Part shown: in pieces, positions 1-7,318 of the stretch | Layout: the number at the start of each line of letters is the position of its first letter | Position numbering within the stretch: position 1 is the first letter of the stretch | NCBI GenBank assembly: GCA_029881015.1 | Contig: JAOUNK010000038.1 | Coordinates: forward strand, 1 to 15,117 | Reading direction: 5' to 3' | Length of the DNA: 15,117 bases | DNA from: Gammaproteobacteria bacterium | GTDB lineage: Bacteria > Pseudomonadota > Gammaproteobacteria > Steroidobacterales > Woeseiaceae | Position numbers and translations under genes: made by a program | The notes under the pieces: generated by a model | Told to the model about the DNA's origin: nothing | Databases searched by the model: none | The model's input: only the letters and a program-made list of their open reading frames with translations

Positions 1-196
1 CTGCGTTCTCGGATTGCGCCGGTTCCGTACTCTCCTCCGGCTCGTCGCTCTTCGCAGGAACCTCGTCCTTGCACGGCAATTGTGAATACACGACACCGCC
101 ATCGGCGTCCTTGCACTGGTGGATCGTTGTCTGTGCGAATGCAAGACCAGGTACACAGAGGACAATGGGGAAAAGAATCAGGGCGAAGTTACGCAT
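1..196 (-). CDS. DUF4124 domain-containing exported protein (partial, C-terminus beyond window)
   Basis: Reading the minus strand from the ATG at 196 gives an N-terminal signal peptide (MRNFALILFPIVLCVPGLAFA, then Gln) with an apparent AFA|Q signal peptidase I site. After it comes a short stretch of DUF4124 type: a Cys-Lys-Asp, a glycine turn, a Val-Val-Tyr-Ser strand and a Leu-Pro-Cys, followed by an acidic Glu/Pro/Ser-rich linker. DUF4124 proteins are small periplasmic proteins common in gammaproteobacteria; their function is not known. The frame stays open to position 1, so the C-terminus is missing. The gene starts 9 bases after the stop of the Kef-type antiporter. A GAGGAG that overlaps the end of that gene could serve as a rather distant ribosome binding site, so the two are probably co-transcribed. 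The family call rests on the visible motif only. Confidence 0.75.
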   Translation of the reverse strand, partial: MRNFALILFPIVLCVPGLAFAQTTIHQCKDADGGVVYSQLPCKDEVPAKSDEPEESTEPAQSENA

Positions 197-205
197 GATC
201 TTGTT

Positions 206-2083
206 CTAGAGCTCCTCGGGCCGCGAGAGGCCCATGCGGTCCTTGAGTTCGTGCTCCCACTCGCCCGTCATTTCGCGATACCGCGCCATGAAGGCCTCGT
301 TCTCCGTGACGGGAATATCGATATCGTACGCGTCGGCGAGGTCCAACATCATCTTGCGATCGATGGTCTCGAATTCCCGCATCAACTGCGTGGCCTGCTC
401 CCTGTTATAGCCCAGTGCCTCGAAAGCTGAGCGCCCGGCCCGCAGCGAGCTGTCATACGTCTCGCGAACAATATCCCGACAACCGACCGACCAGAGATCG
501 TAGACGTGCATCCTGTCGTACGCACGCGCGACGACATGCACGTTCGGGTAGTTCCTGCAGACATAGCGGGTTAGCTGCGTAATTGCCTGCTTGCCATCGA
601 TTGCGATGACCAGCACCTTCGCATCCTCGATACCCGCGGCACGCAGCAAATCCGGACGAGTAGCGTCACCGAAATGCGCGCGCAGATTGAACTTGCGCAG
701 CAGCTCCAGTTGATCGGAGCTGTAGTCGACCACGGTCGTTGCAAAACCGGCTGCGCTGAGCGCCCGGTTGACGATGCCGCCGAACCGCCCGTGCCCGGCA
801 ATAATGATTTTGGCGGTCGAATCTATCGCATCCGCCTCACGCTCTTCCCGGTAAGAGTATCGCGGCGCGATGACGCGATCGTAGAGGATGAACAGGAGCG
901 GAGTGAGAAGCATGGAAAGCGCGACAACCAGCAGGACCATGGCCGCGATATCCGCCGGCACGACCGCGTTGGCAACCGTGAACGAGAGCAACACGAAGCC
1001 GAACTCGCCGGCCTGGGCCAGGCCGAGCGCAAACAGCCACTTGTCACCGGCCTTGAGCCGAAACAGGTGCGCGAGGCCATACAGGATGAGCGCCTTCAGG
1101 AAGATCATGCCGAAGGTCAGCCCAAGAACCGTGCCGAGCTTGTCGGCAAGCAATGCGAAGTTGATTCCCGCGCCCACGGTAATGAAGAAGACGCCGAGAA
1201 AGATGCCCTTGAACGGTTCGATGTCGCTTTCCAGTTCGTGGCGATATTCACTGCGGGCCATCACGACGCCCGCGAGAAACGTACCGAGCGCCGGCGATAG
1301 CCCGACCATCGTCATGAGCAGCGCGATCGCGAGGACGAGCATCAGGGCGGTGCTGACAAACAGCTCCCGCAGCCGTGTGCGCGACACGAAGCGGAAGATC
1401 GGATCCGTCAGGAAGTGCCCGCCGGCGACAACGGCTGCGATCGTGGCAAACGAGACTATCGCGACCTGCCAGCCAACCAGGCCGTCGACCAGGCTCACGT
1501 TCAGCCCCGAGTGATCGCCGGCGTCGTGACCGGAGGCCGCAACCGGTGCGAGCGCCTCGCGCAACTCCGGCATTGCGAGCAGCGGGATGAACACGAGCAT
1601 CGGGATGACCGCGATATCCTGGAACAACAGGACAGAGAAGCTCGCGTGACCGCCGTCGCAGCGCAGCAAGCCTTTTTCATTCAGCGTTTGATTCACGATT
1701 GCCGTTGATGAGAGTGCCAGGACCATGCCGATCGCTAGCGCTATGGTCCAGGGTTGGCCGAGCATTAGCGCGACAGCCGCGACGAGCAGTGTCGTCCCGG
1801 CAACCTGGAGCCCCCCCAGCACAAATATCCTCGCGCGCATGTCCCAAAGCGCTCTCGGGCTCATTTCCAGCCCAACCAGGAACAGCATCATGACGACGCC
1901 GAATTCGGCGAAGTGCTGGAGGCTGATGACGTCGGTGCCGGCCCAGAGCAATACGGGGCTCAGCGCGATACCGGCGATGAGGTAGCCGAGCACTGAGCCA
2001 AGCCCGAGTCGCGATGCGATCGGCACCGCAATGACGCCGCCCATGAACAGGACCAGCGCGATGAGCATGAATTCAGACGACAT
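206..2083 (-). CDS. KefB/KefC-type glutathione-gated K+/H+ antiporter (CPA2 family)
   Basis: Inner-membrane cation/proton antiporter of 625 residues, expected to exchange K+ for H+ under electrophile or pH stress. Residues 1-400 form the CPA2 membrane domain of about 12-13 helices, with the family segment SVLLFQDIAVIP at about 150-161 and its ion-path Asp156. Residues 425-545 form an RCK/TrkA-N domain with the nucleotide-binding loop GHGRFG (430-435), Asp453 at the end of strand 2, and GDAT at 472-475. A conserved Arg-Glu-Thr follows near 540. The length matches E. coli KefB/KefC (about 600-620). I chose the ATG at 2083 because MSSEFMLIAL aligns with the E. coli N-terminus and lies 13 bases after the DUF1304 stop. 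A TTG at 2113 would add ten residues and overlap that gene. A loop of about 20 residues near 175-195 looks longer than in E. coli. No KefF/KefG-like partner is present. KefB versus KefC cannot be decided by eye. Confidence 0.9.
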   Translation of the reverse strand: MSSEFMLIALVLFMGGVIAVPIASRLGLGSVLGYLIAGIALSPVLLWAGTDVISLQHFAEFGVVMMLFLVGLEMSPRALWDMRARIFVLGGLQVAGTTLLVAAVALMLGQPWTIALAIGMVLALSSTAIVNQTLNEKGLLRCDGGHASFSVLLFQDIAVIPMLVFIPLLAMPELREALAPVAASGHDAGDHSGLNVSLVDGLVGWQVAIVSFATIAAVVAGGHFLTDPIFRFVSRTRLRELFVSTALMLVLAIALLMTMVGLSPALGTFLAGVVMARSEYRHELESDIEPFKGIFLGVFFITVGAGINFALLADKLGTVLGLTFGMIFLKALILYGLAHLFRLKAGDKWLFALGLAQAGEFGFVLLSFTVANAVVPADIAAMVLLVVALSMLLTPLLFILYDRVIAPRYSYREEREADAIDSTAKIIIAGHGRFGGIVNRALSAAGFATTVVDYSSDQLELLRKFNLRAHFGDATRPDLLRAAGIEDAKVLVIAIDGKQAITQLTRYVCRNYPNVHVVARAYDRMHVYDLWSVGCRDIVRETYDSSLRAGRSAFEALGYNREQATQLMREFETIDRKMMLDLADAYDIDIPVTENEAFMARYREMTGEWEHELKDRMGLSRPEEL

Positions 2084-2096
2084 CAGGAACCACTGC

Positions 2097-2462
2097 TCAG
2101 GATCGCTGCGCAAGCCATGCGACCACGAGGGCCACTAATGCCGGCAAGGCCTGCACGAAGAGGATCGAAGGCTTCGCCGTGATAGCGCCGAATACGCCGG
2201 CGACGATGACGCATGACAGGAAGAACACCTGCAAGGGAAAACCACCCTCCTTGCGCAACAGGCTCCAGATCAGGCCCGCGGCGAGGAAGCCGTTGTACAG
2301 GCCCTGGTTCGCGGCGAGCGCGGCCGATTGCTCCGCGAATTCCTGCGTCAACCCGAACGCCCGCAGACCTGCGGGCTTGGTCCAGAGAAACATCTCCAGC
2401 ACGAGGATGTAGAGATGTTCGATGGCAACCAGCGCGACCAGCGCCGTGGCAATTCGCTTCAT
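2097..2462 (-). CDS. DUF1304 family small membrane protein
   Basis: A 121-residue integral membrane protein with four predicted helices and the DUF1304 signature: an N-terminal ALVAIEHLYILVLEMFLW helix, a Phe-Gly-Leu turn, and NQGLYNGFLAAGLIW at about 53-67. The remaining two helices are hydrophobic, with a short basic cytoplasmic loop (RKEGG) between helices 2 and 3. The biochemical function of the family is unknown. The ATG at 2462 has a good ribosome binding site (AGGGGG) about six bases upstream. The gene ends 13 bases before the antiporter start, so the two are likely translated from one message. The upstream gap of 79 bases to the methyltransferase shows no clear promoter or terminator. 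Family assignment is firm; role unknown. Confidence 0.88.
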   Translation of the reverse strand: MKRIATALVALVAIEHLYILVLEMFLWTKPAGLRAFGLTQEFAEQSAALAANQGLYNGFLAAGLIWSLLRKEGGFPLQVFFLSCVIVAGVFGAITAKPSILFVQALPALVALVVAWLAQRS

Positions 2463-2541
2463 TGTAGTTACCCCCTAGAGTGCATCGTTGAGTGCATTGA
2501 CGTGGGTGCCGGGGATCCTGGGGAACGTTGCCGTCACGGGA

Positions 2542-3198
2542 TCAGGTCGACTGTACGAGAATGACCTGGTATTCAGACATATGGACCTTCCAGCCGCGGC
2601 CGGTAAGCCACTCGATGACGAGCTTGCCCTTGCCGCCATTGGGCATGTCGCAGTCGTCGATGAGTATGACGGTCTTGTCGTGCAGGCAACCCTCGATCGC
2701 CTTGATCTCCTTGAGATGGTGATCCTGGCTTGCGGTCTGAATCGCCGTGTCGGTCTTGTGGTAGTCGTAGCTGTCGAGGTAAAGGAAGTCCACCGTTTCG
2801 GTGAAATCGTCCAGGTAAGCAACCGAATCCGACGTCACCAGGGTGACGTTGTCCGAGAGACCCATTTCGGCAACCGCCTGCCCCGCGCGTTGCGTCGCCT
2901 CGGGATCGATATCGACCGAGTACAGGTGCGCGTCATTCTGTTTGGCCCATAACCCGAACACGATGGTCGACGCACCGTCGCCCTTCGATTTCTCAAGCCC
3001 CATCCGCGCGACGCCGGTTTCGAGCAGGACCCTGGCACCGCGTTCGTCGAGCAGCCGCAGAACTTCCCGCAGCGTGTCACGCCGTTTGCCGAAATTGTAT
3101 TTGCGCGGCAGCAGGGGCGTGAGGGTCTTGAAACGCAGCAGTTTGCGGACAAGCACGGCGGCGATAACCAGGATGATGAATGCGAGAAGAAATTTCAT
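2542..3198 (-). CDS. Membrane-anchored class I SAM-dependent methyltransferase-like protein
   Basis: A 218-residue protein with one N-terminal hydrophobic helix (residues 2-17) followed by basic residues, so it is probably anchored with the catalytic domain in the cytoplasm. Residues 55-215 read as a Rossmann-fold methyltransferase. Motif I is LLETGVA (58-64), and an acidic strand-2 end is seen at SVDIDPE (94-100) for the SAM ribose. DSVAYLDDF follows at 124-132, then FLYLDSYDYH at 138-147, and ILIDDCDMPNGGKG (178-191) resembles the DD-containing loop of Methyltransf_24-type enzymes. The substrate cannot be inferred. A divergent insert rich in Gly, Ser and Lys (67-80) separates motif I from strand 2. 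The ATG at 3198 has no good Shine-Dalgarno sequence. The gene lies between DUF885 and DUF1304 on the same strand with gaps of 69 and 79 bases. Confidence 0.72.
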   Translation of the reverse strand: MKFLLAFIILVIAAVLVRKLLRFKTLTPLLPRKYNFGKRRDTLREVLRLLDERGARVLLETGVARMGLEKSKGDGASTIVFGLWAKQNDAHLYSVDIDPEATQRAGQAVAEMGLSDNVTLVTSDSVAYLDDFTETVDFLYLDSYDYHKTDTAIQTASQDHHLKEIKAIEGCLHDKTVILIDDCDMPNGGKGKLVIEWLTGRGWKVHMSEYQVILVQST

Positions 3199-3267
3199 TG
3201 GAAATCAGCGAACTCCGGCGACGAGTGCCGCCACTTTACAATGATCCCCCGTCCCGCGCGATGTCTT

Positions 3268-5088
3268 TTAGGGCGCTGCCAGTTTCACCGCTATCCAGGC
3301 ATCGACCACATTGTCGAGCAAAGGCAACGGAACACCGCCGCTGGTCAGCAGCACACGATGGAACTCCCGCAGGTCGAACGCGGCACCCAGTTGGTCCTGC
3401 GCACGCTGGCGGGCATCCAGGATATGCAGCATGCCGATCATGTAAGCGGTGGCCTGTCCGGGAACCACGCTGTAACGTCCGGCTGCGGATTCCGAGGCGA
3501 CGCGACTCGCACCCAGGTTTTCCATGTTGAATTGCACAGCCTGCTCGAACGACCAGCCCTGGCTATGGATGCCCGTGTCGATGACGAGGCGCGCCGCCCG
3601 GAGTGCCTCGTACTGGAGCCGGCCGAGATTGCCGTACGGGTCGTTCTGGTACCAGCCCAGCTCCAGGGCCAGCCGCTCGGCATAAAGCGCCCAGCCCTCG
3701 ACAAAGGCGGTGAAGCGTTCGGTCTTGCGAAATGCCGGTCCGTCCAGTTCCATGGCGATCGCGATCTGCGTGTGATGCCCCGGGATCGCTTCGTGGTAGG
3801 TCAGCGACGGCATCCGGAACCACGCCTCGCTGAATTGCGTGCCCGCGTAGAAAGCGCCGGGCCGGGTGCCGTCGAAGCTCGGCGCGATGTAGAAACCGCC
3901 GTACGGGTCTTCAGCGACCACGACATTGGCGGACGGAAAAATATCGAAGGCCTGGTCGAGATCCTGCTCGGCGGCCTGGATGATCGCCTCGTAGGTATCC
4001 CTTACATCGGCCGCCGGTATGGTGCCGCCGTCGGCCTCAACCCGCGAATAGCTCTGCTGCAGCGTCTCATTCTGCGGATAGCCAAGCTGGTCGAAGATCA
4101 CCCGCATTTCCTGGTGAATCCGTTCGAGGTGATCGAGCCCAAGCTGGTGTATCTCGGCCGCCGTCAGATCCGTCGTCGTATGGTGGCGCAGGCGATTCGT
4201 ATAGTACTCGCCGCCGCGAGGGAACTGCCCAACACCGATTCCCGTCGGCGCACCGGCCCGCAAACTCTGCAACCTGGCACGCAACTCCCGGTATGCCGGT
4301 ATGACACTGTCGCGCACGGCGGCCAGCGCCCGGTCCCGCAGGCCCTGCCGCTGCGCGTCGCTGAGCGAGGCAACCGTCTCCAGCTTTTGGGCAAAGCTCG
4401 TGTAGTAGGAAACAGCAGCCGGATTGGCATCGGCGATTCGCCCCAGGCCGTAAATTGCAGCATCCATGGTAATGGCAGGCTCGATGATTCCCGCACCGCT
4501 CTGCAGTGTCAGGTAATCGACGACGTCGCGAAACTTGCCGAGGACCCCGTTCAGCCGGGCGATGTAGTCGTTCGCATCCTCGAGCGAGGTGACCGGGTGA
4601 ATATCCGTGAAGAACCGCTCAGTACCGTCCTGCACACCATTGAAGTTGTACGTCGCCGCGAAATCGTAATAGATGAAATCGAACGACTCGATGTAGTCCT
4701 GCAGGAACCACTCGTAGAAGTCGTAGGTCAGCCGTTGCTCGTCCGACAAGCTCGCCCGGTCGTAGGTTCGCAGTGCGTCCAGTACAACCTGGTAGAGCGT
4801 CAGCGTCTCGCGCCGGTAGTCATCCGAGAGATCATCGAGCGTGGCGTCAGCCAGTGGATAAACGCTGGTCAGCGCCTGCCAGACGATGGATTCCGGCGAT
4901 CGGTAGACCAGCGCCCTGTAGGACTCGTCGTAAAACGCATCCAGTGCCAGCCCGTCGAGATCGGCGGCCAGTTGCTCCGCAAGTGAGGGCGTTGGTGGCC
5001 CCGGTGGCGCTATTGGTGCGGTCGATCCCCCACCGCCGCAGGACGTCAGAAAAGCCAGGACCAGGAGCGCAGCAAGCGGCCGTCTCAT
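3268..5088 (-). CDS. DUF885 family lipoprotein, putative metallopeptidase
   Basis: A 606-residue exported protein. The N-terminus is a lipoprotein signal (MRRPLAALLVLAFLTSC) with lipobox L-T-S-C, acylated Cys at 17, then a Gly/Pro-rich linker to about residue 34. The rest is a DUF885 fold, largely helical. The hallmark HEAIPGHH lies at 432-439 and resembles gluzincin-type metal sites. FVEGWALYAE at 462-471 would supply the downstream Glu, and GRYSVVPGQATAYMIG at about 538-553 plus LTSGGVPLPLL near the end are further DUF885 blocks. Family members are thought to be zinc-dependent peptidases, but few are characterised. The length is normal and no key motif is lost. The residue after Cys17 is Gly, so outer-membrane or periplasmic-face attachment is expected. 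The ATG at 5088 has a clear GGAGGG ribosome binding site. The gap to the PLP enzyme upstream is 69 bases. Confidence 0.88.
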   Translation of the reverse strand: MRRPLAALLVLAFLTSCGGGGSTAPIAPPGPPTPSLAEQLAADLDGLALDAFYDESYRALVYRSPESIVWQALTSVYPLADATLDDLSDDYRRETLTLYQVVLDALRTYDRASLSDEQRLTYDFYEWFLQDYIESFDFIYYDFAATYNFNGVQDGTERFFTDIHPVTSLEDANDYIARLNGVLGKFRDVVDYLTLQSGAGIIEPAITMDAAIYGLGRIADANPAAVSYYTSFAQKLETVASLSDAQRQGLRDRALAAVRDSVIPAYRELRARLQSLRAGAPTGIGVGQFPRGGEYYTNRLRHHTTTDLTAAEIHQLGLDHLERIHQEMRVIFDQLGYPQNETLQQSYSRVEADGGTIPAADVRDTYEAIIQAAEQDLDQAFDIFPSANVVVAEDPYGGFYIAPSFDGTRPGAFYAGTQFSEAWFRMPSLTYHEAIPGHHTQIAIAMELDGPAFRKTERFTAFVEGWALYAERLALELGWYQNDPYGNLGRLQYEALRAARLVIDTGIHSQGWSFEQAVQFNMENLGASRVASESAAGRYSVVPGQATAYMIGMLHILDARQRAQDQLGAAFDLREFHRVLLTSGGVPLPLLDNVVDAWIAVKLAAP

Positions 5089-5157
5089 GATGATTCCCTC
5101 CCCGTACGTGCCGTGTTATTGCAGACCGAGGCTGGCACCGAACGTTCCGTCGTTGTA

Positions 5158-6384
5158 TCAGTTCCCGACCAGGCCGGTCTTCGCCAGTGCGGCCAGGAAT
5201 TGCGTCCAGCGTTGTTCCAGGGTGCCGGTGTAGCCCATCGAAATCCGCAGCAGTCCCGGCGAAATTCCGGCGGAATATTTGTCCTCGTCCGTCATCTCGC
5301 TCGAGGTGCTCGATCCCGAGCAGGACATCAGCGTGTCGAAGTAGCCGAGACTCACCGCCAGGTAACCAAAACGCTGCTCATTCTGCAGGCAGGACATCAG
5401 GGCGTTGGCCGTCTCTTCTGCGCCGACATCCAGCGTGAAGACCCCACCGTAACCGTATTCCTCGTAGTGCAGTTCGTTGAACAAGGCGTGGTCCGGATGA
5501 CCGGGCAATCCCGGGTAACAGACATTCAGGCCAAGCTCCTCCAGCCGGGTGGTAAACGCGAGCGCCCGTTCGCTGTGCGCGGCCATGCGCAACGGCAGAT
5601 GGGGAATGCGCAGGCTGATGCTCGACGCAATATTCGGGTCCATAGTCGGGCCGAGCAGCATGAGGGGTCCCATGTGCAGATCCATGAGTTCGCCGATGAA
5701 TTCTTCGCTGCCGCAGATGGCACCGGCGATAACATCCGATGCACCGCTGATGAATTTCGTGATGCTGTGCACGACGATGTCGGCACCGAGCACCGACGGG
5801 CGCAGGATCAACGGGCTGAACGTGTTGTCGACCACCACGGGGATTCCCCAGTCCCTGCCGATGGCCGCGAGTTTCGGAATATCCGCGAGACGCAGCGTCG
5901 GGTTCGACACGCTCTCGGTGAAGATCAGGCGGGTCTTGTCCGTCACGGCACTCGCGACAGCCGCGGTGTCGGTAATGTCGACGAAATGCGTCTTGATGCC
6001 CGCCTTGGCCGGCAGGAAGTCGTGCAGGAAGGCGTAGGAGCCCCCGTAGATGGCGTTGGATGCGACCACTTCGTCACCCGCGTTGCACAGGCCCATGATG
6101 ACACCGGAGATCGCCGCCATGCCGCTGGCCGTGCAATAGCCGGCCGCGGTCCCTTCCAGCGCTGCCATTTGCCGCCCCAGGTTGTAGACCGTGGGATTGA
6201 AATGACGCCCGTACAGGTAGCACCCCTTGTCGGGGCCCGCACGTCCCTGGAACAGGGCCGGCATGGTCTCAGGATCGATCACCGTGAATGTCGAACTCGC
6301 CTCGATGGACATGTTGACGCCGCCGTGCTCGCCAAACTCGTGACGGAGGTGAGCCAGGTCCTCAATGGGGTTGCGGCCATGCAT
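5158..6384 (-). CDS. Cys/Met metabolism PLP-dependent enzyme (methionine gamma-lyase/cystathionine gamma-synthase-like)
   Basis: A 408-residue cytoplasmic fold-type I PLP enzyme of the trans-sulfuration family. Visible landmarks are YLYGRHFNPT (56-65; Tyr58 and Arg60 bind the phosphate of the neighbouring subunit), CTASGMAAIS (84-93), Tyr113 stacking on PLP, VVVDNTFSP with Asp186, and SITKFISGASD with the Schiff-base Lys210. The C-terminal GISPGLLRISMGYTG carries the substrate-carboxylate Arg. In methionine gamma-lyase the residue two after the stacking Tyr is a catalytic-site Cys; here it is Gly115, which argues against a strict methionine gamma-lyase. Gamma-synthase, gamma-lyase or an aldehyde-eliminating activity remain possible. 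The ATG at 6384 has a good AGGGAGA ribosome binding site. The gene is 38 bases downstream of a DMT exporter on the same strand, so product export is plausible. Substrate specificity is not established. Confidence 0.85.
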   Translation of the reverse strand: MHGRNPIEDLAHLRHEFGEHGGVNMSIEASSTFTVIDPETMPALFQGRAGPDKGCYLYGRHFNPTVYNLGRQMAALEGTAAGYCTASGMAAISGVIMGLCNAGDEVVASNAIYGGSYAFLHDFLPAKAGIKTHFVDITDTAAVASAVTDKTRLIFTESVSNPTLRLADIPKLAAIGRDWGIPVVVDNTFSPLILRPSVLGADIVVHSITKFISGASDVIAGAICGSEEFIGELMDLHMGPLMLLGPTMDPNIASSISLRIPHLPLRMAAHSERALAFTTRLEELGLNVCYPGLPGHPDHALFNELHYEEYGYGGVFTLDVGAEETANALMSCLQNEQRFGYLAVSLGYFDTLMSCSGSSTSSEMTDEDKYSAGISPGLLRISMGYTGTLEQRWTQFLAALAKTGLVGN

Positions 6385-6422
6385 GATTGTTCTCCCTGAT
6401 GAGCGGGCCGGCCGCCAGGGAA

Positions 6423-7301
6423 TCAGGGACTTTTCTTGAGAACCAGCAGATTTCCCAGCAGGACCAGCGATGTACCAGTGACGATCGACCCGTCCAGTCG
6501 CAGCCCTTCAAATGCCATCGACAGGATCAGGGCGACAACGGGAAACATGACCGTGGCGTAACCGGCCTTGTGGGCGCCGATCCGGCCGAGCAGCGTGAGG
6601 TATGCGCCAAACGCGACGACGGAACCAAATATTGCCAAATAGGCCAGTGACGCGATGTACGTAAAAGTCCCGTCGAAATTGAAATCGTGCCCACTCGCCA
6701 CGGCCACGATGCCCGTCAATATCGCACCATAGAACATGCCCCACGCGTTGCCCTGTACCACCGGCAACGCCCGTTTCTGCGACGCCTGCGACGCCATGTT
6801 GCCGCAGGATGCGGACAGCGCGCCGAGCAATGCCAGCGAAAAACCGTAGAACACCGCGTCATCGAGCGAAACAGACTGCACCTGCGGTGCAAACAGGACA
6901 ACGATCCCGACGATACCCAGCAGCGCACCCACAAGTACGCGCAAGCCGGCGCGAGTGCCGAACAGGACTCGTGACAGCAGGATATTCATCCACAACATCA
7001 TCGAGAACGCGATCGCGGCCAGCGCCGAGGTGATGTGCACCTGGGCGCGGTAGGTCATGATGTAGTTGAGACAGAACAGCAAGAGCCCGAGCAGGCCGAA
7101 CCAGAGGTGATCTTTTGCTTTAAAAGCGAGAGGTAAGCCCTTTATTTTGCACCAGATAAATAACACCATGGAGGCGATCAGGTAGCGATAGACGATCGAT
7201 ACCTCGGGCTCAACCACGCCCAGCTGGTACTCGATCGCGAGCCACGTCGACCCCCAGATCAGAACGGTGACAACGTAGAGAAAGGTGTTACTCATGGCCA
7301 T
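6423..7301 (-). CDS. EamA/DMT-superfamily transporter
   Basis: A 292-residue inner-membrane protein with ten predicted helices arranged as two EamA repeats (about residues 5-140 and 150-290). The N-terminal VLIWGSTWLAIEYQLG and the basic loop before helix 3 are typical of the drug/metabolite transporter superfamily. AFGAYLTLLGRIGAHKAGYATVMFPVVA at about 223-250 corresponds to the conserved helix 8-9 segment. Characterised relatives export amino acids and small metabolites, but the substrate here cannot be read from sequence. The protein has two possible starts, ATG at 7301 or ATG at 7295, and neither has a clear ribosome binding site. The start faces the PrsW-like gene across only 17 bases. 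It is the first gene of a possible seven-gene same-strand run and sits directly before the PLP enzyme. Confidence 0.88.
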   Translation of the reverse strand: MAMSNTFLYVVTVLIWGSTWLAIEYQLGVVEPEVSIVYRYLIASMVLFIWCKIKGLPLAFKAKDHLWFGLLGLLLFCLNYIMTYRAQVHITSALAAIAFSMMLWMNILLSRVLFGTRAGLRVLVGALLGIVGIVVLFAPQVQSVSLDDAVFYGFSLALLGALSASCGNMASQASQKRALPVVQGNAWGMFYGAILTGIVAVASGHDFNFDGTFTYIASLAYLAIFGSVVAFGAYLTLLGRIGAHKAGYATVMFPVVALILSMAFEGLRLDGSIVTGTSLVLLGNLLVLKKSP

Positions 7302-7303
7302 AG

Positions 7304-7318
7304 GCGGATCATAACCGC
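7304..7318. promoter_or_regulatory. Divergent start region with short inverted repeat
   Basis: Only 17 bases separate the DMT and PrsW-like start codons. This gap contains an inverted repeat, GCGG (7304-7307) and CCGC (7315-7318), separated by ATCATAA. On the minus strand the same bases read TTATGATCC, giving a TATGAT that resembles a -10 box immediately before the DMT ATG; that would make the DMT transcript leaderless or nearly so. No matching -35 is visible. Promoters for either gene must otherwise lie within the neighbour's coding region. An operator function for the repeat is speculative because the arms are only four bases. Confidence 0.25.

Noticed and set aside
2084..2113. TTG start giving the Kef-type antiporter ten more residues
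   Set aside because: It overlaps the DUF1304 gene, and the ATG at 2083 matches the E. coli KefB N-terminus.
3241..4986. 581-codon plus-strand open frame antisense to the DUF885 gene
   Set aside because: Its translation is Arg/Val/Gln-rich without any domain, and the minus-strand frame has a lipoprotein signal and HEAIPGHH. It is a shadow of high third-position GC.
5116..5150. GAACGTTC palindrome between the PLP enzyme and DUF885 genes considered as a terminator
   Set aside because: The 8-base palindrome has no loop and no T-run, and the genes appear to continue on one message.
5113..6399. 428-codon plus-strand open frame antisense to the PLP enzyme gene
   Set aside because: No family motifs; the minus-strand frame holds an intact PLP enzyme with its Schiff-base Lys.
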